A stretch of DNA of 63,861 nucleotides, taken from the NCBI GenBank assembly GCA_040222185.1, contig JAVKDP010000094.1:1-63861 (forward strand). The letters run 5' to 3'. Within the stretch, counting starts at the first letter, position 1. Every line of letters begins with the position of its first letter. The notes beneath the pieces were generated by a model. The model did no database searches and was not told the origin of the DNA. It saw nothing but the letters and a program-made list of their open reading frames with translations. Below are positions 34,503 to 42,698 of the stretch, piece by piece. Source of the DNA: JAVKDP01 sp040222185 (GTDB taxonomy: Bacteria > Bacteroidota > Rhodothermia > Balneolales > Balneolaceae). A program made the position numbers and the translations under genes.

Positions 34503-37466
34503 ATGGTGTATAGATACGGACTGTGTTTGCTCTTCATAATGTTGTTTGCGACAACAACGAACGCCCAAATAAAAATAAACGAAATCCTGGCGTCCAACTC
34601 GGATACCAATGAAGATGAATTTGGAAATTCAGATGACTGGGTTGAAATTCTGAACCTGGGAGATGTATCCGTAGATTTTGGAGGCATGTATGTGTCGGAT
34701 GATCCTGAGAACCTTTTAAAATGGCAGATTCCTACAGGTCAGAGTGCTTCCACTACCATAGCACCGGGTCAATTTCTTTTGATTTGGTTTGACGGAGAAC
34801 CGGATGAAGGAGCACTCCACGTAGATATGAAACTAAGTTCAGGAGGCGAATTTGTAATTCTAACCGATGCTGACGGAACTACACGAATCGATTCTATAGC
34901 TTTTCCAGAGCAATCAGAAGATATCTCCTGGGGAGCTACTGTAGATGGAGGGGATAGCTTTACCTTTCAAAACCCGACTCCGGGTGCTACAAATGATGGA
35001 AGCGTGATTTTGGAGCAGGCAGAAGCCCCTATATTTACACTTGAGACAGGTTTCTATAGCGGAAGCCAGGTAGTCGGGTTATCCTCAGAAACTGAAGGAG
35101 TAGAAATAAGATATACGCTGGATGCTTCCAGGCCTACTGCTTCTTCTCTTTTATACAATCCCACCGAGTTTATTACCATTGATACTTCCGTAGTAATTCG
35201 TGCAGCAGCAATGGGAGAGAGTTTCCTGACGAGTGAAGTCTCTACCAATACTTACCTATATGGCGATACCCATATATTCCCGGTTGTTTCCTTTGTCATG
35301 GATCCGGACAGTCTGTTTGGAAATGAAGTCGGGATGTATGCACTTGGAGATACCGCAGAAACAGAATATCCATTTCGGGGAGCAAATTTCTGGCAGGATT
35401 GGGAGTACCCGATGCACCTCGAGTTTATGGGAACCGACGGGAATATTGAATTTGAGATGGATGCCGGGGCCAGCATTGGTGGTAACTTTAGCCGGGGGTT
35501 TAATAAAAAGTCATTCATCCTGAACAACAATGCCGAATATGGTATTGACCGCCTGGAATATGAGCTCTTCCCTGAAAATGATTACGATTCTTATGATGGA
35601 TTCGGGTTAAGAGCCGGAGCTGAAGAGCGTTCCAGGTTACTCAATGAATTAATGTATGCCATCAATCAAAAATGGAAGCATAACAATGATATGCAGGCAA
35701 GCAGGCCGGTAATCCTGTATTTGAATGGAGAGTATTGGGGGATATATTTACTCCAGGAGCGTAAAAACGATGATTTTGTAGAATCCCGTTACGGCTTTGA
35801 AGACATAGATATGATCAAAGATTACAATGGCCTGAAAGACGGAGACTGGGAAACCTATTGGGACTTAGTTGACGGTATTGATGAGATGGATGCATCCAGC
35901 CCGGCGTTTTATGAATTCCTGGAAGAGAACATAAACCTGGACAGTTTTACTGATCACTGGATTTATCAGGTATATACTTCGCATGGTGATCCCAACAACC
36001 TGAGGTACTGGAGAGCAAGAGAAGACTCAGCAAAATGGCATTATATCTCTCATGATTTTGACTGGTGGGAAAATTTAGGCCGCGAACCTGAAGAGTATAC
36101 CTCAAAATTCAAATTCTACCTCGAAACAGGAACGTACGACTTCTGGATCCTGGGCAAGATGATGGAAAACCCGATGTACCAGGAGTTCTTTTTGAACCGC
36201 CTGGCAGATATGTTGAACACAGCATTTAAGCCAGAAAACATATTCGCACTTATTGATTCCATAGATACAGCTATAGAACCTGAGATGGCACGCGATATTG
36301 ATCGCTGGACGGAAGGCTGGAGAGATATAGGCGGGCCAACTTCTTATGATATGGAGTATATCCGCTCTGTGACTGAAGACTATGCAGTAGATTATCCCCA
36401 GTATATTTACAGTGAAGTGCTGGATACACTGGGAGCAGATACGCTCAGAGTAGAGATTGCTCAACTATTTGGTGGATCTGTTAAACTGAATTCCATTTAT
36501 CCCGATGCAAAGAGCGGAAGCTGGTCGGGGCTTTACTTTTCAGGTACCACAATTGAATTAACTGCAATCCCTGAAGCCGGAAGCTCATTTACGGGCTGGA
36601 CGGTAAACGGAGAATCAGCAGGAAGTTCGGCGACTCTTGAGATCGCATTGACAGACACCGTGATTATATTAGAAGCTGAGTTCATGAGCATTGATCAAGT
36701 AGTTGTAATCAATGAAATCAATTATAACTCCTCCGACGACAGGGATACCGGGGACTGGATTGAGCTATATAATCCTGGTGGTTCAGAAATAGATATCTCA
36801 GGCTGGACCTATAAAGACTCAAACGATGAAAATGAGTTTATAATCCCTGAAGGAACAACCATTGCTTCTGGCGATTACCTGGTATTATCTCATGACCTGG
36901 AGGATTTTTCAGAATTCTGGACGGACACTGAAAATGTAATTGGTGGAGTAGACTTTGGACTCAGCGGTAGTGGTGACCAGGTTCGTATTTACAATACTTC
37001 TGACCAGCTCATTGACATGGTGACTTATGACGATGAAGCTCCGTGGCCAGTAGGGCCTGACGGGGAAGGAGAGACATTGAGTCTGGATAATTATACTGAT
37101 GATAATTCACTGGCAGAAAGCTGGTTTGGAGATTTATTCGGAACGCCTGGTCTTGATAATGGTACCCTTATAGACAGCAATGAAGAGTCTGAGACTACGC
37201 CCATTGATTTCGTACTCAATCAAAACTATCCAAACCCCTTTAACCCAACCACGAATATTTCATTCAGCCTGCCTGAAGCTGTACAGGTAGAACTAACCAT
37301 CTTCAATGTGTTAGGGCAGCAGGTACAAACTTTGGTAAGTGACAATTTAGGAGCAGGTGTACACACCTACACCTTTAATGCCAGCGGTTTGACAAGTGGT
37401 GTATACTTCTACAGAATTGTAGCAGGCTCAAATACCGCCACACAAAAGATGTTGTTGCTGAAGTAG
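34503..37466 (+). CDS. Secreted CotH-kinase-family protein with lamin-tail domains and T9SS sorting domain
   Basis: 987 residues. A signal peptide ends near 'TTNAQ' (23). Order: lamin-tail domain ('INEILASNSDTNEDEFG', 25-160), chitobiase-C-like beta domain (180-250), CotH kinase fold (270-640), a 'GWTVNGESAGSSATLE' beta repeat (670-740), a second lamin-tail domain ('VINEINYNSSDDRDTGDW', 745-880) and a type A sorting domain (904-987, 'NYPNPFNPTTNISFSLP', ending 'QKMLLLK'). CotH proteins are kinases; the metal-binding 'SHDFDWWENLG' near 516 and 'GDPNNLRYW' near 494 fit the conserved acidic and Asn residues. The sorting domain implies T9SS export to the surface, which makes this a predicted extracellular protein kinase. 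The substrate is unknown. It is a single-gene unit. Confidence 0.9.
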   Translation: MVYRYGLCLLFIMLFATTTNAQIKINEILASNSDTNEDEFGNSDDWVEILNLGDVSVDFGGMYVSDDPENLLKWQIPTGQSASTTIAPGQFLLIWFDGEPDEGALHVDMKLSSGGEFVILTDADGTTRIDSIAFPEQSEDISWGATVDGGDSFTFQNPTPGATNDGSVILEQAEAPIFTLETGFYSGSQVVGLSSETEGVEIRYTLDASRPTASSLLYNPTEFITIDTSVVIRAAAMGESFLTSEVSTNTYLYGDTHIFPVVSFVMDPDSLFGNEVGMYALGDTAETEYPFRGANFWQDWEYPMHLEFMGTDGNIEFEMDAGASIGGNFSRGFNKKSFILNNNAEYGIDRLEYELFPENDYDSYDGFGLRAGAEERSRLLNELMYAINQKWKHNNDMQASRPVILYLNGEYWGIYLLQERKNDDFVESRYGFEDIDMIKDYNGLKDGDWETYWDLVDGIDEMDASSPAFYEFLEENINLDSFTDHWIYQVYTSHGDPNNLRYWRAREDSAKWHYISHDFDWWENLGREPEEYTSKFKFYLETGTYDFWILGKMMENPMYQEFFLNRLADMLNTAFKPENIFALIDSIDTAIEPEMARDIDRWTEGWRDIGGPTSYDMEYIRSVTEDYAVDYPQYIYSEVLDTLGADTLRVEIAQLFGGSVKLNSIYPDAKSGSWSGLYFSGTTIELTAIPEAGSSFTGWTVNGESAGSSATLEIALTDTVIILEAEFMSIDQVVVINEINYNSSDDRDTGDWIELYNPGGSEIDISGWTYKDSNDENEFIIPEGTTIASGDYLVLSHDLEDFSEFWTDTENVIGGVDFGLSGSGDQVRIYNTSDQLIDMVTYDDEAPWPVGPDGEGETLSLDNYTDDNSLAESWFGDLFGTPGLDNGTLIDSNEESETTPIDFVLNQNYPNPFNPTTNISFSLPEAVQVELTIFNVLGQQVQTLVSDNLGAGVHTYTFNASGLTSGVYFYRIVAGSNTATQKMLLLK

Positions 37467-37489
37467 TAACGAACCAAACAAAATGCACA

Positions 37490-37517
37490 GGTCATCCCGA
37501 ACTCGTTTCGGGATCTT
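37490..37517 (+). repeat. Dispersed palindromic repeat, copy 1
   Basis: GGTCATCCCGAACTCG continues to TTTCGGGATCTT, a 28-base palindrome-like unit. It resembles the common GTCATCCTGAACTTG repeat between genes in many Bacteroidota-like genomes. It lies after the CotH gene and is the inverted partner of copy 2. Confidence 0.75.
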
Positions 37518-37574
37518 TGTGAGGTTTAGTATGCTCGTTTTACTCCTTTATTAAAGTAATAACAGCCATTGCAT

Positions 37575-37602
37575 AAGATCCTGAACCAAGTTCAGGATGA
37601 CC
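37575..37602 (-). repeat. Dispersed palindromic repeat, copy 2 (inverted)
   Basis: Read on the minus strand it is GGTCATCCTGAACTTG followed by GTTCAGGATCTT, matching copy 1 at all but a few positions. The two copies lie head to head with 57 bases between them, so a transcript across them could form a long hairpin that ends or protects both the CotH and glyS mRNAs, which converge here. Confidence 0.75.
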
Positions 37603-37636
37603 TTATGATATGATGATGGCTAATAGAGGTAATAGG

Positions 37637-39085
37637 CTACTCAGCCTTCCAGCCCTTAATCCCGGCGCGGATTACTTCTCCTACCTTATCTACAGGAACA
37701 CGTTCCTGGCTCATGTCATCTCGATGGCGGATCGTAACTGTGTTATCTTCCAGGCCATCAAAATCAACAGTGATGCAGAAAGGAGTTCCGGCTTCATCCA
37801 AACGGCGGTACCGCTTACCGATAGAACCCGCTTCATCATACTGAACCGAATAATCTTCCCGAAGATCATCTGCAATTTTATGAGCAATTTCCTGTAACTC
37901 CGGCTTCTTGATAAGAGGGAATACTCCAACCTGTATTGGAGCCAGCTCCGGATGCATTTTCAACACCACTCTTTTTTCACCATTTACTTCCTCTTCACGG
38001 TAGGCGTCACAAAGTACCATGAGCGTACAGCGATCCAAACCAATAGAAGTCTCAATTACATAAGGCACAAAGCGTTTGTTATTCTTTTGGTCAAAATAGT
38101 CCAGCTTTTTACCCGAAAACTCCTGGTGCTGGGTTAAGTCAAAATCAGAACGGTTGTGAATACCTTCCACCTCCTGCCAGCCAATAGGATATTTGTATTG
38201 AACATCGGCAGCAGCCCTTGCATAATGTGCCAGCTTATCAGCAGGGTGAGGCATAAACCTCAAATTCTCTTCACGGATACCAATCTTTTTATGCCAGGCG
38301 ATACGCTTTTCCATCCATTCATCATAAGCAGCTTCATCGGTGCCTGGTTCTACAAAATACTGCATTTCCATTTGTTCGAACTCCCGCATACGGAATACAA
38401 ATTGCCGGGCCACAACTTCATTACGGAAGGCCTTACCCGTCTGGGCTATACCAAATGGAATAGATACACGGCTGGTATCGGTCACATTCTTATAATTCAC
38501 AAAAATACCCTGCGCTGTTTCCGGTCTCAGGTATACAATATCATCTTCGCTGGCCGTAGCACCAAAAGCCGTTTTAAACATCAGGTTGAACTGGCGCACT
38601 TCAGTCCAGTCGAATGCACCAGAATCCGGCGCTTTAATTTCATTTTCGATGATAATATCGTACAGGTCTTCAGTTAAGCTCTTGCGTGTACCGGTGGTAT
38701 CCAGCAGCTCCTGGATTTCAGCTGCTTTATCTGTTTTGCCATCTTTTTCAAGCTTCATGATATACTGTTCAATAAGCATATCCGCCCTGTAGCGCTTTTT
38801 AGATTGCTTGTCATCAATCATCGGGTCATTAAACCCACCTACGTGCCCGCTGGCTTCCCATACTTTAGGATGCATAAAAATAGCAGTATCAATCCCCACG
38901 ATATTCCCATGGCGCTGGGTCATTTCCTTCCACCAGGCATTGCGGATATTTCGTTTCAGTTCCACACCCAGTGGGCCGTAATCATACACGGCACTAAGCC
39001 CGCCATAAATCTCAGATGATTGGAAAATAAATCCGCGTGCTTTTGCTAGGGAAACAATTTTATCGAGGCTGTCTAAATTCGACAT
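37637..39085 (-). CDS. glyS: Glycine--tRNA ligase (alpha2 dimeric type)
   Basis: 482 residues, single-chain class II enzyme of the type shared by archaea, eukaryotes and many bacteria. It charges tRNA-Gly. Signatures are 'RGFIFQSSEIYGGLSAVYDYGPLG' (core 'GFIFQSSEIYGGLSAVYDYG', 17-36), 'YLRPETAQGIFVNYKNV' near 180, 'FRNEVVARQFVFRMREFEQME' (core 'RQFVFRMREFEQME', near 221) and the motif-3 'ETSIGLDRCTLMVLCD' near 348, with an anticodon-binding domain at 385-482. A TATCTTTG -7 box lies 35 bases before its ATG. It is divergent from asd. Confidence 0.97.
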   Translation of the reverse strand: MSNLDSLDKIVSLAKARGFIFQSSEIYGGLSAVYDYGPLGVELKRNIRNAWWKEMTQRHGNIVGIDTAIFMHPKVWEASGHVGGFNDPMIDDKQSKKRYRADMLIEQYIMKLEKDGKTDKAAEIQELLDTTGTRKSLTEDLYDIIIENEIKAPDSGAFDWTEVRQFNLMFKTAFGATASEDDIVYLRPETAQGIFVNYKNVTDTSRVSIPFGIAQTGKAFRNEVVARQFVFRMREFEQMEMQYFVEPGTDEAAYDEWMEKRIAWHKKIGIREENLRFMPHPADKLAHYARAAADVQYKYPIGWQEVEGIHNRSDFDLTQHQEFSGKKLDYFDQKNNKRFVPYVIETSIGLDRCTLMVLCDAYREEEVNGEKRVVLKMHPELAPIQVGVFPLIKKPELQEIAHKIADDLREDYSVQYDEAGSIGKRYRRLDEAGTPFCITVDFDGLEDNTVTIRHRDDMSQERVPVDKVGEVIRAGIKGWKAE

Positions 39086-39120
39086 GAAACTTTCTTCGTA
39101 GTGTGAGTTAAAATGAGCGC

Positions 39121-39128
39121 CAAAGATA
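39121..39128 (-). promoter_or_regulatory. Bacteroidota-type -7 promoter element for glyS
   Basis: CAAAGATA on the plus strand reads TATCTTTG on the minus strand, an exact TAnnTTTG match. It lies 35 bases before the glyS start, giving a leader of normal length. No clear -33 box was found. Confidence 0.45.
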
Positions 39129-39258
39129 ACAATTTAGCCTAACCTTTTTAGGCTTTCTATGAAAACAATAGCTTTTTTCGATGGTTATTAATTGAGAAAT
39201 AAGAATCAGGAATGTGTACTTTAACGCCTCACATTTCACTCATTCACAATTCAAACAA

Positions 39259-40308
39259 ATGAAAGTTGGTATTTTAGGTGCCACCGGCGCCGTTGGACAA
39301 AAATTTATACGCTTACTTCAGGGGCATCCCTGGTTCGAAATAGCTGCACTTGGTGCATCAGAACGCTCTGCAGGTAAAAAGTATAAACAAGCGGCCAACT
39401 GGATTGAAGATGTGAACCTTCCCGATTATATCGCTGATATGACAGTGGCTAATTGTGTCCCTTCAGAATTTGAAGGGGTAGACTTCGTGTTCTCAGGAAT
39501 GGATGCGAGTGTGGCAGGGGAAATAGAAGGTGCTTTCGCAAGAGCGGGTATCCCTGTGATTTCTAATGCCAAGAATTACCGTATGGACCCGACAGTTCCA
39601 TTATTAGTGCCTGAGGTAAACCCTTATCATATTGAATTGATCAACACCCAGACTTTTACCGAAGACGGTTCCGGCTGGATTGTTACCAACCCAAACTGTG
39701 TGGCAGTTCCGTTGTCGCTGGCACTTAAGCCTATCCATGAAGCATTCGGGATCGAAGCTATGGTATTAACCACCCTGCAGGCGATTTCAGGTGCGGGTTA
39801 TCCTGGTGTCCCTAGCCTGGATATACTTGGAAACATAGTTCCGTTTATTGGGGGAGAAGAACCTAAAATTGCACCCGAAACTCACAAGCTGTTAGGGGAA
39901 TATTCTGATGGTGCAGTGACCGAACCGGATTTCCCGGTACAGGCTACCTGTACCAGGGTTCCTGTAATTAACGGGCACACGGCATCTGTAACCTTAAAAC
40001 TGAAGAACAAGCCGGCCAGCATTAAAGAAGTACAGGATGCAGTTCTGAATTTCAAGAACCCGATTGCAGAACTGGACCTTCCCTTTGGGCCCAAGCAGGT
40101 CATTAAGCTTCACACCGAAGACCGATACCCACAACCGCGCTTACACGCTGATCATGAAAATGGAATGCAGCTGCATATGGGCAGGCTCAGGGAGGCCGAA
40201 GTATTCGATATCAGCTTTGTATGTATGGCGCACAATACCATTCGTGGTGCGGCTGGCGGAGCCATTCTGAATGCTGAGTTACTGGTTAAAAAAGGCTTTT
40301 TGAAATAA
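39259..40308 (+). CDS. asd: Aspartate-semialdehyde dehydrogenase
   Basis: 349 residues from ATG 39259, where the NADP-binding 'KVGILGATGAVGQKF' starts at once; the fifteen extra in-frame codons upstream have no family match. It reduces aspartyl-phosphate to aspartate semialdehyde for lysine, threonine, methionine and diaminopimelate. The active-site Cys147 lies in 'NPNCVAVP', and 'SGAGYPGVPSLDILGNI' near 176 and 'RVPVINGHTASVTLKL' near 231 fit the archaeal/fungal-type subfamily. It is divergent from glyS and separate from other lysine genes in this window. Confidence 0.95.
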   Translation: MKVGILGATGAVGQKFIRLLQGHPWFEIAALGASERSAGKKYKQAANWIEDVNLPDYIADMTVANCVPSEFEGVDFVFSGMDASVAGEIEGAFARAGIPVISNAKNYRMDPTVPLLVPEVNPYHIELINTQTFTEDGSGWIVTNPNCVAVPLSLALKPIHEAFGIEAMVLTTLQAISGAGYPGVPSLDILGNIVPFIGGEEPKIAPETHKLLGEYSDGAVTEPDFPVQATCTRVPVINGHTASVTLKLKNKPASIKEVQDAVLNFKNPIAELDLPFGPKQVIKLHTEDRYPQPRLHADHENGMQLHMGRLREAEVFDISFVCMAHNTIRGAAGGAILNAELLVKKGFLK

Positions 40309-40400
40309 ACCGAAGTACTTTTAAGAAGTAATTTCCATTTAGGTTTTAGTTTTTGTTTATTGAAGTATTGTATTTAGCACTCTCGTCAAGTCTGAATCAC

Positions 40401-41015
40401 ATGAAAAAACTACTTCTTATATGGGCACTCCTTTTTCTTTCTATGCCGTGTTTTGCGCAAAGCAGGTATGGAAAGTTCTCCATAAGTATGAGCAACCCCA
40501 TACCCACCGGGAATAACTTCATAAACAAAAACCTGGCCGATGGATACCTTGGGGTGATAGACTTCGGGGCGTCGTACAACTTCTATCAGAGAAGATCTTT
40601 GGGAATTGGCATACAGTTCAACTCCACCTTTCTCAGTTTCTCTGAAATTAATGAACAGCTTACCATCTTCAGCCCCAAGCTCAGGCTCGAATATGCCATC
40701 AAAAAGAATAAAGTAAGCCTGGTTCCCAATATAGCAGTGGGCTATTCATCCTGGCGTTTCAGGGCCCCGAGGCCAGACTTTTCCATGGACCGCATAAACG
40801 TACTCTACCGCTACAACCAAATGGGAGCAACCGTACGTGGAGGAGCCAAACTTGTATTTGATACCAGCGAAACACTCAAGTGGTATGCCGAGTTTTCCTA
40901 TGAAAAAACCAGGCTGGAAAATAAGTTCGGGGGTGGCCTGAATCAAAGCTACATCCGGAATATAGAGATGATGTACCCGGGTTTTGGATTCATATGGAAG
41001 TTTAAAAGAAAATAG
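40401..41015 (+). CDS. Outer-membrane beta-barrel-like protein, tandem copy 1
   Basis: 204 residues from ATG 40401, which gives a signal peptide ending 'PCFAQ' near 20; the sixteen codons before it have no signal-like start. The mature part alternates hydrophobic and polar residues in amphipathic strands and ends 'YPGFGFIWKFKRK', as in small eight-strand barrels. I do not recognise a specific family. It is a tandem paralogue of the next gene: both share 'PTGxNFINKN', 'SPKLRxEY' and 'RNIEMxYPG'. The function is unknown. Confidence 0.7.
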   Translation: MKKLLLIWALLFLSMPCFAQSRYGKFSISMSNPIPTGNNFINKNLADGYLGVIDFGASYNFYQRRSLGIGIQFNSTFLSFSEINEQLTIFSPKLRLEYAIKKNKVSLVPNIAVGYSSWRFRAPRPDFSMDRINVLYRYNQMGATVRGGAKLVFDTSETLKWYAEFSYEKTRLENKFGGGLNQSYIRNIEMMYPGFGFIWKFKRK

Positions 41016-41043
41016 TGCGTAGTTCTTAAACCCGAATCAATAC

Positions 41044-41658
41044 ATGAAAAAACTATTCATCACAGGGGTATTCCTGTTTCTTTCCGTTTCCTCCTTTGCG
41101 CAGGGCCGGTTATCCAAAGTTTCAATAGGCTTAAGCAAACCAGTACCAACAGGAGATAATTTTATCAACAAAAATACGGGAGGCGGTTATAACGGGTTGA
41201 TTGATATAGGCATTGGGTACAACTTCCTCCAAAAAGAAAGCTGGGGTGTTGGAATATTGCTAAACGGAGTCTTCCTGAACCTTTCCGAAATCAACGAAGA
41301 TGTAATGGTGCTCAGCCCTAAACTCCGATTCGAATATATATACTCCAGGAATAAGATCAGTTTTGCACCTGAAATAGCCTTTGGATTCTCCAACTGGAGA
41401 TTCCGCACCCGGGATGCAGAATTCACCTTAGACGAACCGAGAACACTTGAGAAGTACAACCATTTGGGAATAACAGTGAGGGGAGGGGCCAGGCTCATAT
41501 ATGATACCCACGACTCCTACAGCCTGTTCCTGCAATTCTACTACGAGTTCACCCGGCTGGAAGAAAAATTCGGGGGAGAGCTGGATTCCGACTTCCGCCG
41601 CAATATAGAGATGATATATCCCGGTTTGGGGATTACCTGGTACTTTAACCGGTGGTAG
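41044..41658 (+). CDS. Outer-membrane beta-barrel-like protein, tandem copy 2
   Basis: 204 residues. A signal peptide ends 'SSFAQ' near 20. Strand pattern, length and anchor phrases ('PTGDNFINKN', 'EINEDVMVLSPKLRFEY', 'RNIEMIYPGLGITWYF') match the gene 28 bases upstream, so the two arose by duplication. They are diverged well beyond recent copying. The gene converges on the paralogue pair at 41681-42444. Confidence 0.7.
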   Translation: MKKLFITGVFLFLSVSSFAQGRLSKVSIGLSKPVPTGDNFINKNTGGGYNGLIDIGIGYNFLQKESWGVGILLNGVFLNLSEINEDVMVLSPKLRFEYIYSRNKISFAPEIAFGFSNWRFRTRDAEFTLDEPRTLEKYNHLGITVRGGARLIYDTHDSYSLFLQFYYEFTRLEEKFGGELDSDFRRNIEMIYPGLGITWYFNRW

Positions 41659-41680
41659 TGTTTAATAGAGAGTATATTGT

Positions 41681-42061
41681 CTATTCCAACTCTTTCAACT
41701 TCCGTTCTGACAACGCAATATTGAGTTTTTGGGCAAAATCATGAGCGTTGGTTCGGTCTCCGCGGCTTACTTTTAGAACAATCTTGCCCTGGCTGCTTCC
41801 GGGCAATGGATCAAGGAATACCATCTGTGTAGTTTCAATGGTCATCTTACCACTAAAAAAGCCTTTCATAAAAGTAATATTCTTTAAATACTGAACATCA
41901 ATGGAGAACTTGTTCAGGGTGCTAAGCACATTACCGGCCGGGTCGTAGAGCTTATATTCAAATAACAGTTCTTCCCCGTCTATACTCAGCACTCCCTTTA
42001 TATAATTAAGCACCGTATGTGTGGAGCGGTCTAAAAAAGAATAGTTATATGCAAAGCTCAT
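41681..42061 (-). CDS. Small paralogous protein, copy 2, function unknown
   Basis: 126 residues, no signal peptide. It is mostly beta-strands ending in an amphipathic helix ('FAQKLNIALSERKLKEL'), as in PH/GRAM-like folds ('ITFMKGFFSGKMTIETTQM' looks like the central strands). It is a paralogue of the gene just upstream, which ends in almost the same helix. Its start codon overlaps the upstream stop by one base (TAATG), so the two are coupled. I do not know the function. Confidence 0.65.
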   Translation of the reverse strand: MSFAYNYSFLDRSTHTVLNYIKGVLSIDGEELLFEYKLYDPAGNVLSTLNKFSIDVQYLKNITFMKGFFSGKMTIETTQMVFLDPLPGSSQGKIVLKVSRGDRTNAHDFAQKLNIALSERKLKELE

Positions 42062-42444
42062 TAAGAATCTCCATCCAGTTCTTTCAGCTTCCGTTCAGAC
42101 AGTTCAATATTTATGTTGGAAGAAATGTTAGCAGCTATTTCCCGGTGCTTCTTTTTTACTTTCAGTACACGCTCAGTGAGTTCGTTTCCTGGTAAATCCT
42201 GGAATACTGAGGGCCTGCTGGCATAAATAGTGAGCTTGTTGGTAAACACTCCTTTCTTAAACTCCATCATATCAATATCCGATAAACTGATTTCTGTAGT
42301 CATGATATCAGACTTGTAGGCTTCAAAAACAGCATCCTTCTTTTGGAATTCAAAAAGTAATTTTCCGCCTTCCACGCGCAGAATTCCCTCCAGTTTCATA
42401 AAACCGCCGTTCAAATCATCTATATAAAAAGGTAAGTTGCGCAT
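42061..42444 (-). CDS. Small paralogous protein, copy 1, function unknown
   Basis: 127 residues, no signal peptide. It has the same layout as its downstream neighbour: a strand-rich body with 'DIDMMEFKKGVFTNKLTIYA' (parallel to 'ITFMKGFFSGKMTIE' there) and a C-terminal helix 'NINIELSERKLKELDGDS'. A PH/GRAM-like lipid- or protein-binding fold is plausible but not proved. It is the first gene of a two-gene minus-strand operon, divergent from the lamin-tail protein gene across the structured region at 42515-42657. Confidence 0.65.
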   Translation of the reverse strand: MRNLPFYIDDLNGGFMKLEGILRVEGGKLLFEFQKKDAVFEAYKSDIMTTEISLSDIDMMEFKKGVFTNKLTIYASRPSVFQDLPGNELTERVLKVKKKHREIAANISSNINIELSERKLKELDGDS

Positions 42445-42514
42445 TTCAGTTGTTGTTTATTAAGGAGTTAAGGAAGTATTAAAGAATTCTAAAAAAAGTA
42501 CGAAAAATCTGTAA

Positions 42515-42657
42515 GGAGTGCTTCGCTAATTGGTCTGACTATATGCATAGAGACGACAATCATTGCCTTGAGAGTAGCAGTACTCTCAATGTCCTTCAGG
42601 GGGAAAAGGTGGAACATCCTTTACCCCTTTTTTTATGCATCAGAAATAGGCACCTCC
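42515..42657 (+). ncRNA. Candidate structured RNA with internal terminator, between divergent genes
   Basis: Nested pairings are visible by hand: GGAGTGCTT (42515-42523) with AGGCACCTCC (42648-42657, one bulge), TCTG (42534) with CAGA (42641), ATGCATA (42543-42549) with TATGCAT (42634-42640). Inside lie a perfect 9-bp hairpin TTGAGAGTA/TACTCTCAA with loop GCAG (42568-42589), extended by GACA/TGTC, and the terminator hairpin at 42600-42634. I could not match it to 6S, SRP, tmRNA or any riboswitch I know. It could be a small RNA ending near 42634 or a leader/attenuator for the gene at 42699. Confidence 0.5.
42600..42634 (+). terminator. Intrinsic terminator in a divergent intergenic region
   Basis: GGGGAAAAGG (42600-42609) pairs with CCTTTACCCC (42618-42627) with one A-A mismatch and runs into seven Ts (42628-42634). 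It points along the plus strand, but the gene to the left (42444) is on the minus strand, so no annotated gene can use it. It needs a plus-strand transcript that starts inside this spacer. Confidence 0.85.
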
Positions 42658-42698
42658 GGAAGGGTTGATAAATTGAGCAGGGAAAGTTATTCTTTGCA

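Noticed and set aside
38156..38677. Open frame (173 codons) antisense to glyS
   Set aside because: It lies entirely inside the catalytic domain of glyS and has no domain pattern of its own.
40374..40382. TTAGCACTC, one half of a CIRCE heat-shock operator
   Set aside because: The required inverted half GAGTGCTAA nine bases on is absent, and the downstream gene is a barrel-like protein, not a chaperone.
42651..42665. CTCCGGAAGGG, resembling the GGAA tetraloop of SRP RNA
   Set aside because: The flanking conserved asymmetric and symmetric loop bases of SRP RNA are missing, so it is a chance match.
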